Assembly: GCA_025517465.1 (NCBI GenBank)
Contig: JAOPKE010000010.1
Coordinates: forward strand, 101,332 to 165,331
Source: Halobacteria archaeon HArc-gm2
Lineage (GTDB): Archaea > Halobacteriota > Halobacteria > Halobacteriales > Haloarculaceae
Direction of reading: 5' to 3'
Length of the DNA: 64,000 nt
The stretch's first letter is position 1. Each line of letters starts with the position of its first letter. The notes under the pieces are model-generated. The model searched no databases and was not told the origin of the DNA. It saw only the letters and a program-made list of their open reading frames with translations. The translations under genes were made by a program, and so were the position numbers. Below, one piece after another: positions 9,601 to 16,366 of this stretch.

Positions 9601-12600
9601 TCGAGGTCGAGATCCTGCTGGCCCGGATTCGGCTCCGCCACGCAGTTGTCGTCCATGTTCTGGACGCCGTCACCGTCGTCGTCCATGTTCCCGCCTGGCG
9701 TTCCGATCGAACCACCATCGTCGTCTGGATCGTCGTCGGAGTCGCCCGAATCGTCACCGGAATCGTCGGAGTCGTCGTCCGACTCGTCGTCACACTGACT
9801 GGGATCGATGTCGTTGTCCTTGTAGTTGGGAATCCCATCGCAATCGTAGTCCCCCATGTGATTCTGGATGGTGAATCCGCCGCCACCACTCGCCGGTGAA
9901 CCGAGCTTCGAAACGGACGTGCCCCGAGCGGTAGATCCGACGTCACCGATGACGAGCGAGCCGCCGTCGAGTTCGCACGTCTCGCCGCAGGTGACGTTGT
10001 TCGCGGTGGCGTTCGTCGGGAGGCGCTCCGGTTCCGTCGTCCCGTCGTTCCACGCCGTCTCGTTCAACACCGTGACGAAGGCGTTGGCACCGATCGTGGC
10101 TGTCGCAGTCCCGGTGCTTTCGTTGACCCCCGTTTCGACGGCTTTCCAGGTCGCGTTCGCGGAATCTTCGCGAGCGAACACCGACACGTTCTCGCTATCG
10201 GCGTCTTCGTCGATCGGAATCGACACCGATCCATTCGCGGACGGGTTCCGGTTATCGACGTAGACCGTCGAACCGGCGCTCGCGGCAGTTCCGTTGTGGT
10301 ACCCAGGGGTCGGTGAGATCGTGACGTTCTCCGCGAGATTCCCTTCGCCCGAGACGGTCACCGACACGCCGGTCGAGTCGTCCGACGCGGTCGTCTCGAA
10401 CGTCTCGTTCCCGTCGAGGACGCCGTCGCCGTCCGTGTCTTCGTCCAGCGGATCGGTACCGAGAGCGAGTTCGTCACTGTCGGAGAGTCCGTCACCGTCC
10501 GTGTCGGGATTCGTCGCGTTCGTTCCGTACTGCTCGATTTCGGCCCCGTCAGTGAGCCCGTCTCCGTCCGTGTCGTCGTGAAGGGGATTCGTCCCGAGCG
10601 ACTGCTCGCGTGCGTTCGAGAGGGTGTCGTTGTCGGCGTCCTCCTCGCCGTCGGTCACGCCGTCGCCGTCAGTGTCGGCGTTCAACGGATCGTGTCCCTG
10701 GAGTCGTACCTCCAGTGCGTCGTTCAGTCCGTCCCCGTCGGTGTCGCTCTCGAAGGGATCGGTTCCGAACCGGTATTCGTTGAAGGCGACGAGTCCGTCG
10801 TCGTCGAAGTCCTCGTTCCCGTCGGTGACGTTGTCGTCGGCTTCGTTCACACCGGTCCGGGCCGAGTCGCTGTCGACGGCCTCGGGATCCGTCTGGGTGA
10901 CGTTCCGCTCGTAGGGGTCGGGGAGACCGTCGTTGTCGGCGTCGTTGTCGAGGTACGCGGGGACGCCGTCGCCGTCGTGGTCGACGAGCCCCTCCTCGCC
11001 GTCGGGTATGCCGTCGCCATCGGAGTCCGTGTCCCGCCAGTTCCAGACGCCGTCGAAGTCGACGTCGTAGGCGTCTGCAGAGACGTTCGACTTCTCGACG
11101 GCAGTCGGGATACCGTCGCCGTCGTCGTCCAGGTCGCGGTAGCCGGGCGCCAGATCGTCGTCGACGTCGTCGCGCCACTCCCAGGCGTCGATCACGCCGT
11201 CGCCGTCCGCGTCGTCGTCGAGCGCGTCAAGTATTCCATTGCCGTCGGTGTCGACGTGTGCGCCGCCGTTCGTCTCGTAGCGGTCAGAGATTCCGTCGCC
11301 GTCGGTGTCGTTGTTCGAGGCGTTGAGTCCGAGTTCGCGCTCTCGATGGTCGGGAATGCCATCACCGTCGGTGTCGTTCCCGAGAACGATCGGCGTGGGC
11401 TTCAGGAACGTCCCGTTCTCGACGATACTGCCTACTTCGTCGCTACGGGCGACGGCGGCGCCGTCGTGGACGCCGTCGTCTGACTGGTCGCCGTCGAGTT
11501 CACCGACGTCGCTGTCTGGGTCTAGTGGATCCGAGCCCACCTCCCGCTCGACGTGTTCAGGTAATCCGTCACCGTCGAGTAGCAATGACTCTGTCCCGTT
11601 CAGGTCGTTCTCGCCGTCCGGGGCTCGAACCTCGATTTCGGCGACCCGCTCGGCTCGCTCGACTTCGACGAGGAACGTCTGGTTGGCCATCGGCGAGTCC
11701 GAGGCCGAGACGACCTCGACCGTCCGGCTCCGGTTGCCGATTGTGACCGTGACGGGTTCCGGTTCCCCGACGACGACGTCGGTGTAGTTCCCCGTCAGGT
11801 AGTACGTGTCGGGTTGGCCATCCTGCCACACCGGATCGATCGATGACTCGATGGTGACCTCGGGTTTACTGGCCCCGTCGATGCGTTCGAGGGCCAGGTT
11901 CGCCTGCTTCAGAGCGATCTTCAGCTTGACGAGCGCGTTGGCCCGGTGCTTGAACGCCTGCTTTCCGCGAACTTTCTTCCGGGGCGTCTCCGTCGCGGTT
12001 GGGGTCGCGGTGGAGTTCGCCTCGGTCGCAGTCGGAGTATTGGTCGCGGTGTTGTTTGCTTCCGTCGCAGTCGGAGTAGCGGCCGCGGTGTCGTTTGCTT
12101 CCGTCGCGGACTGCGTACTCGTCGCAGTGGCCGTGAGGCCTGGCGTCGTCTCAGACTCGGTTGGTGTCCCAGGACCGGCTTTGTCCTTGCCTTTCTGCTT
12201 GTCCTTCCCCTTCTTTTTGTCCTTACCTTTCTGCGTGCCCCTGGCCTTCCCCTTCTTCTCGCCGTTCCCGTTCTTCTTCTCGGCCCTGTCGTTTTTCTTG
12301 CTGGTCTTGTCCTTGCCGTTGCCCTTTTTCTTGCCCTTGGCCTTCCCCGGGTTCTTGCCACCCTTCTTGGCCTTCGGCGCTTGCTGCACGGAGAGCGTCG
12401 AGAGCGCACTGTCGAGAGAGATCCCGGCGAACGAGAGTGACTTTTGGGATCCCTGTGAAGCACGTTCCTGGGCGGCGCGAGAGCGTTCGAGGGCGCGCTC
12501 GGCGTTCCTGATATGAGCTTTCGTGCTCTGGCGCTCGCCCTTGGACATCGTGTCCTTGCGCGCCTCGTACGCCCGTCGAGCGTCTTCGATCGCCTGTTCG

Positions 12601-13022
12601 GCCGATTCGTCGTCGGCCGAGACGACGAGCCTCGCGGACCGGTGGGCGGTGTCCGCCGAGTTCGTTCCCTCGAACTTCGCGAGGTTGCGGACGACTTTCG
12701 CGTCCCGCTCGAACGTCATCGGGTCTTTCACCCGGACGGGGTCGTGATACTCGTAGCTCGCACTGCTGTTCCGGAGGTACTTTCGCGCACGCTCGGCCGA
12801 TTCCTCCTGGATCCCCGGCTGTGGATCGAGATTTCGCGTCAGCTCCAGTGCGCGCTGTTTCTTCTCGAACGGCGAGAGACTCTCGTCGATCGTCGGTGTG
12901 TTGCCTGCCGATACCATCCCGGTCTGGGTCTGTAACGACCCGACGGCCGGCCCAGCGGCCGTCGCAGTCAGGACGAGTATCGAAAGCGCTACTGCTACCA
13001 CCTGCCGCCATTGCCCACCCAT
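6666..13022 (-). CDS. Giant secreted polymorphic toxin with thrombospondin type 3 repeats and PD-(D/E)xK-like tail
   Basis: 2118 residues. In order: a signal peptide (1-29); a helical region (about 50-215); a Lys/Gly-rich linker (216-282) and Thr/Ala-rich repeats (283-345); a second short helical part; beta domains; and three blocks of DxDxDG calcium-binding thrombospondin type 3 repeats (about 478-872, 1055-1265, 1373-1530). A jelly-roll-like beta domain (about 1281-1375) separates the last two blocks. The segment from about 1535 to 1960 is the conserved pre-toxin part duplicated elsewhere in the locus. The C-terminus (about 1990-2118) has Asp2036, Glu2046 and Lys2048 in VDIRTK...VESKS, a plausible PD-(D/E)xK site. 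The tail is A/T-richer than the rest. A putative immunity gene follows after 8 bp. Export and cleavage of the tail are inferred from the family, not seen. Confidence 0.82.
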   Translation of the reverse strand: MGGQWRQVVAVALSILVLTATAAGPAVGSLQTQTGMVSAGNTPTIDESLSPFEKKQRALELTRNLDPQPGIQEESAERARKYLRNSSASYEYHDPVRVKDPMTFERDAKVVRNLAKFEGTNSADTAHRSARLVVSADDESAEQAIEDARRAYEARKDTMSKGERQSTKAHIRNAERALERSRAAQERASQGSQKSLSFAGISLDSALSTLSVQQAPKAKKGGKNPGKAKGKKKGNGKDKTSKKNDRAEKKNGNGEKKGKARGTQKGKDKKKGKDKQKGKDKAGPGTPTESETTPGLTATATSTQSATEANDTAAATPTATEANNTATNTPTATEANSTATPTATETPRKKVRGKQAFKHRANALVKLKIALKQANLALERIDGASKPEVTIESSIDPVWQDGQPDTYYLTGNYTDVVVGEPEPVTVTIGNRSRTVEVVSASDSPMANQTFLVEVERAERVAEIEVRAPDGENDLNGTESLLLDGDGLPEHVEREVGSDPLDPDSDVGELDGDQSDDGVHDGAAVARSDEVGSIVENGTFLKPTPIVLGNDTDGDGIPDHRERELGLNASNNDTDGDGISDRYETNGGAHVDTDGNGILDALDDDADGDGVIDAWEWRDDVDDDLAPGYRDLDDDGDGIPTAVEKSNVSADAYDVDFDGVWNWRDTDSDGDGIPDGEEGLVDHDGDGVPAYLDNDADNDGLPDPYERNVTQTDPEAVDSDSARTGVNEADDNVTDGNEDFDDDGLVAFNEYRFGTDPFESDTDGDGLNDALEVRLQGHDPLNADTDGDGVTDGEEDADNDTLSNAREQSLGTNPLHDDTDGDGLTDGAEIEQYGTNATNPDTDGDGLSDSDELALGTDPLDEDTDGDGVLDGNETFETTASDDSTGVSVTVSGEGNLAENVTISPTPGYHNGTAASAGSTVYVDNRNPSANGSVSIPIDEDADSENVSVFAREDSANATWKAVETGVNESTGTATATIGANAFVTVLNETAWNDGTTEPERLPTNATANNVTCGETCELDGGSLVIGDVGSTARGTSVSKLGSPASGGGGFTIQNHMGDYDCDGIPNYKDNDIDPSQCDDESDDDSDDSGDDSGDSDDDPDDDGGSIGTPGGNMDDDGDGVQNMDDNCVAEPNPGQQDLDLDGRGDECDDDIDGDGMDNDEDPDPRDPDNPSLPDDDDDGVANRSDNCDDMANPDQDDNDGDGLGDACDPDDDNDGLTDDAEDAYGTDPTDPDTDGDGLDDSEEVLGDSDPLDTDTDDDGIEDADDGCPALAGAAENGCPVRGEGVVTTSLDDAERLVADLAYEAESYGYYSDVELTISGEGESETIQLGTTGGRTTTERVDVSEYAGETVTFRFETRGARAAIDSFDVQADTDGDGIWDHVEDQTWYHPKTGNRFTTEATSTDSDGDGLDDDEEVQFAKRGGSWEIVDSTSDPSRVDSDGDGLTDLEEAGEREIRVIDSKRDAKQFMSALGQGDDVSAYVSSPEVTSDPTRAHSDDDGLDDATERDLGTDPETEDTDGDDVDDGREMQVGEDPTVHDYRPPSLNVRYSSIYSPQLNAKTYYNVGFDAQDQFGLARVAVKHNDKVKFERTPGDANRHSYNAEYNTVFAQSVIDGMNGAATRVVLEDAHGNTRSKVVIQRDVAFVQLAERFGAPMDSSGVAYSLGLLSGVSVGAGQTAGTMKAIVTDPVGYAESMTQIVEVVKQLDQPGRLIKAMADGFEQQQRLANPYDFDDQRELYEEFRTSYYTGMVAFEVLKTAAGASATKAAKSSQKLSKLTSKVSTPKLRKAGKLLMKGRDKLHAPGRYAKTQIVRGLSETAGLSMRGASRVIDSSTIGKTLQKKYLLKRTDIDVGDLDANQKENLNDFLDETGSDGARFMDSLDSDTRKDFLRKSCSFGSFGAPTSLEGNQFHAVEGPMTSLGGDCGVDATDLDSSTVQRINKLHQSGTFSADQIDSLTNLLNDGEISPSDVEEFARHSDRFSSTRGVENVIEEINGNANAGNFRGAQNEFRSAARLEAEGRKVVGFEQDIKTSVGSTDVDIRTKNDDLVESKSDLSTASKTSKEYNRLAQKVTVLKKYRSEESLTGSVEIHFSNSPHPDVKNMLNRKQVDCYVRGSTGLEVC

Positions 13023-13048
13023 TGTTGCTGAAGTTACGCTCAGGTAGT

Positions 13049-13060
13049 CATTATTTAATG
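13049..13060 (-). promoter_or_regulatory. TATA box of the toxin operon
   Basis: Read on the minus strand, CATTAAATAATG lies about 27-38 bp before the ATG at 13022. This suits a transcript starting at or very near the start codon. No other A/T-rich box is seen between here and the flanking inverted-repeat element. Confidence 0.5.
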
Positions 13061-13147
13061 GTTCGCAGCTTTACGATTAGTGAAGGCAGAACAGTTATGT
13101 GCAAGTGCGGGTTTTCGTGTTCGGTCTGATTGCGCTGGAAGCAACAA

Positions 13148-13577
13148 GACCGCCAACAACCAGAAAGCCCTCGGCGCGGTCGACTCGTGCGACTCGTTGC
13201 GCTCCTCGCTTCGCTACGGTGCTTACTTCGTCGGACTTCGTCGACCGCGCCTCGCCCTTTCAATCCACCAGGGACAGCGTTGCTCGCGCGATAAAGCGCG
13301 CTCGCGATTGTGGCCCCACCCCTCCCCGAATTCGGCGCCTCCGCGCCGAATCACGGTCCTGACCGCCCCGCAACCGCCCGCCGGTTGGCCGGGAGCGAGT
13401 AGCCGAGCGGAAGCGAGGCTCTCGCGACCAGGGGAAGGGCAGGGCTGCGGTACCTGGAGGAATGAAAGGGCGAGGCGGGCTCCGGGAACCCGGGCGCAGC
13501 AAGCACCGCAACGGAGTGAGGAGCGCAGCAAGCCCCGGGACCGGAGCCCGCCGAGGGCTTTCTGGTTGTTGGCGGTC
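13148..13577. repeat. 430-bp inverted-repeat intergenic element
   Basis: The ends, 13148-13176 and 13549-13577, are perfect 29-bp inverted repeats (core CCAACAACCAGAAAGCCCTC). Nested inside, 13248-13275 and 13455-13481 are imperfect inverted repeats around CCTCGCCCTTTCA. A partial third end copy (GCGCCGAGGGCTTTC) lies at 13598-13612. No credible protein is encoded; all frames through it are low-complexity Arg/Ser-rich. The arrangement resembles a non-autonomous mobile or dispersed palindromic intergenic repeat. The whole 13023-13780 interval otherwise holds only the toxin promoter and the promoter region of the next gene. Confidence 0.7.
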
Positions 13578-13780
13578 TAGATCCCGACTCCAGAGAGCGC
13601 GCCGAGGGCTTTCAAGGTGTTTGACTTCGTGTGAAGAGCGACAATCCCGGAACCCGCTGATCGCTACGTCCGTGATCTCTACTGATCGAGCGGATTGCAC
13701 ATTCAACCGGACCACCAGCAGACCACACGACTGAAAACCTCGCACCAACCTTTATCCAGTTACTCACGAGTGCATTGTGC

Positions 13781-16366
13781 GTGCCTATTCAGCGCGCGAA
13801 GCCTGTGGAAACACTCTACGACGAGGTCGCGGGGTACGACCTTGTCCTGACGCCCGACGCGCCGCTGGCGAGTGCGATCAATCGCCGACTGGACGTCCCG
13901 CACTTCGGGACGTTCGCGACGACGCCACGCCGGCTCGCGGCCGGTCGCAAGGAGCGAGCCGAGGACCGGAGTGCGTTCCTCGAAGTCGTCGACCGGACCG
14001 ACCACGACTGGAAGTCCATCAGCTACGCCGTCGGGAACACGCTCCAGTGCTGGGAACACCAGGGCTCCATCGAGTCGATCCTAAAGTACGACGCGTACGT
14101 CGACGACGCCACCGAGGCAGTCGTCGAGATAATGGCCGACCTGCGGTCGACGTCGAGGCGGCTCACCGAGTACTCTATCGAGGCGGAGTCGGTCGCCGTC
14201 GTCGGCGAGGACCAGCTCACCGAACTCGAACGGTCGATCCTCCCGGACGAGTACGACCAGTTCGACCTGTTCACCGACGAGCGCTTCGCGTACCCCTCGT
14301 TCAATATCTTCGAGTCCTCGGCGGACATCGTCGACGCCATCCTCGACACGGTCGACGCCGAGACGGCCGGCGACGTCGCGGTCGTCCTGGATAGCAACAG
14401 TCGCTACTCCTCGCTCGTCGAGTCGGCGTTCGAGGCGGCCGACGTCCCGTACTACGGCGGGCCGGGGTTCGTCGACGACCCCCATCACCGGTCCCTGCTC
14501 AGTCTCTGCCGGACGGCGTTCCGGGGGGCGGAGACGCTCGTCTCCGACGTCGAGCCGGTCCTCACGCAGCTGGGCGTCGACGTCGCCGTCGACCACGACG
14601 ACAAGCGACTCCACGCGCTGGACGTGCCGGAGACCGAGTGGATCCGGGCGTTCTGTTCGACGCTGGAATCCCGAACGTTCGACGAGGCGCTCGCCGCGTA
14701 CGAGTCCGAGACGGGCGCGTCGCTAGACCTGTTCCGCGACGAACTCGCCCGGCTCGGCCTCGCCGAGACCCGGATAGACGAACGTCGCCTCGACGAACTG
14801 GCCTACTACCTCCAGGCCTACGAGGTGCCCGTCGACCGGGCGAACGAGGGAGTCCTGCTCGCCGACGCCAGGTCGTCGGGCTACGTCGACCGCCCCGTCA
14901 TCTTCCACGTCGGCCTCGACGAGGGGTGGACCCACACCGCGCCCAAGCGGCCCTGGGTCGACACGGAGACGCAGTTCCAGCGGTACATCCAGCAGTTCCA
15001 GTTGCTCCTCCAGAGCGGCGTCGAGCAGTACTACCTCGTCCAGGACACGGCGGGCGGTCAGCCCGTCACGCCGTGTCTCTACTTCGGCGAACTCCTCGAC
15101 GAGGAGTACGAGCGATTCAGCGACCTCCAGTCAGTGTCCCACACCCGGACCTTCGACGACGTCGGAAAGGGATTCGAGAAGGAGCCGATGGACGTCGACG
15201 TCGAGCCCGTCCGGAACGTCAGCAACTCGAGTCTCACCACCTACGTCAACTGTCCACGGGACTACTTCTTCGACCGGCTCGTCGACGGCCCGGACAAGGA
15301 TTATTTCAAGGAGGGCAATCTCTTCCACGACTTCGCGGAGTTCTACGTCACCCACCCCGAGGTCGTCGACGACGCCGCTCTCGACGAGGTCGTCGAGCTC
15401 ATGCTGGCGGAGGCGACGCCGTACTTCGCGAGGAGCAACCAGCCGCTCCGCGAGCGGACGTACCGGATCGGCCTGGAGACCATCGTCGAGTACCTCGACG
15501 ACCAGCGGCCGTTCGCGGACGACTTCCTCACCCCCTCCTCGGGCTGGGGCGAGAACGTCTTCGCGGAGTACTTCGACAGGCCCGTCGACTCACCCATCAC
15601 CGAGCGGTGGTTCGAGAACGCCGACCTCGGGATGAAGGGAAAGATCGACCTCGTCAGCGACCCGACACACCTGCTGGATTTCAAGAGCGGCTCGAAGAAG
15701 TCCCGGCGAGACGTGGTCACGAACGCAGCCGTCGACCCGCCCGGGGACACGCCGGACTTCCAGGCGGCGATGTACCTCTGTCACTACCGGACGGAGCGGC
15801 CGGACGAGCCCCTGGAGTTCACGTTCTTCCACTTCCTGGCAACGCTGGACGACGTCGTCACGGGCGACCACGACGTCGCCGACACGCTCACGACGGTCTC
15901 GTACTACCCGTGGACGTTCGACGAGCACGTGGGTACCAGAGACGCGTTCGACGTCCTCCTCGACGGCTACAACGACTGCGTGGCGACGTTCGAGGACCTG
16001 GGCTTCGAGGCCTACGCCGCGATCATGGGACGACTGTCGTTCCCCGAGACGACCGAGAAGGACGAACTCCGGGACTCCTCTTTCGCGACGGAGTTCACGA
16101 ACGCCGTGATGGAGCGGACCAGCGACTCGGTCGACGCCGAGAAAGGCTGCGACCAGGCCATCCGCGCACTCAACAGCCACCGACAGAAGACGTTCTTCGA
16201 GGAGGATCTGGACGCCCTGGAGGACTTCGTCGCGGGACGCATCGAAGAGCTGAATCGGCACCGCGCCGGCGAGGAACGGTTCCCGATCGAGGGTCCTGGC
16301 GGCGAGCCGAACTACAGGCGAGTCGACCATCGCGACTGCATCCTGGAGGGAGCCAGCGATGAGTGA
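13781..16366 (+). CDS. AddB/RecB-like PD-(D/E)xK nuclease, partner of the adjacent UvrD-type helicase
   Basis: 861 residues from the GTG at 13781 (MPIQRAKPVETLYDEV); a TTG at 13775 would add two residues. TTTATCC about 25 bp upstream suits a leaderless start. The N-terminal two thirds resemble an inactivated helicase scaffold: I see no Walker A, but PVIFHVGLDEGW and SSLTTYVNCPRDYFF are typical of AddB-like proteins. The nuclease motif is at residues about 618-640 (MKGKIDLV ... LLDFKSG), with the catalytic Asp and the DxK placed as in RecB-family nucleases. It overlaps the helicase gene by 8 bp, so the two proteins likely form a complex for double-strand end resection. This is homologous in layout to AddAB; the archaeal role is inferred. 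Confidence 0.82.
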   Translation: MPIQRAKPVETLYDEVAGYDLVLTPDAPLASAINRRLDVPHFGTFATTPRRLAAGRKERAEDRSAFLEVVDRTDHDWKSISYAVGNTLQCWEHQGSIESILKYDAYVDDATEAVVEIMADLRSTSRRLTEYSIEAESVAVVGEDQLTELERSILPDEYDQFDLFTDERFAYPSFNIFESSADIVDAILDTVDAETAGDVAVVLDSNSRYSSLVESAFEAADVPYYGGPGFVDDPHHRSLLSLCRTAFRGAETLVSDVEPVLTQLGVDVAVDHDDKRLHALDVPETEWIRAFCSTLESRTFDEALAAYESETGASLDLFRDELARLGLAETRIDERRLDELAYYLQAYEVPVDRANEGVLLADARSSGYVDRPVIFHVGLDEGWTHTAPKRPWVDTETQFQRYIQQFQLLLQSGVEQYYLVQDTAGGQPVTPCLYFGELLDEEYERFSDLQSVSHTRTFDDVGKGFEKEPMDVDVEPVRNVSNSSLTTYVNCPRDYFFDRLVDGPDKDYFKEGNLFHDFAEFYVTHPEVVDDAALDEVVELMLAEATPYFARSNQPLRERTYRIGLETIVEYLDDQRPFADDFLTPSSGWGENVFAEYFDRPVDSPITERWFENADLGMKGKIDLVSDPTHLLDFKSGSKKSRRDVVTNAAVDPPGDTPDFQAAMYLCHYRTERPDEPLEFTFFHFLATLDDVVTGDHDVADTLTTVSYYPWTFDEHVGTRDAFDVLLDGYNDCVATFEDLGFEAYAAIMGRLSFPETTEKDELRDSSFATEFTNAVMERTSDSVDAEKGCDQAIRALNSHRQKTFFEEDLDALEDFVAGRIEELNRHRAGEERFPIEGPGGEPNYRRVDHRDCILEGASDE

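Noticed and set aside
8430..11600. Dense short repeats (GTCGCCGTCG type) that look like satellite DNA or a CRISPR array
   Set aside because: They are the codons of DxDxDG thrombospondin type 3 repeats in the giant toxin; spacing follows the protein and there are no unique spacers of constant length.
13080..13748. Several 70-166 codon frames on both strands
   Set aside because: All lie in the inverted-repeat element and encode Arg/Ser/Pro-rich low-complexity sequence with no start context.
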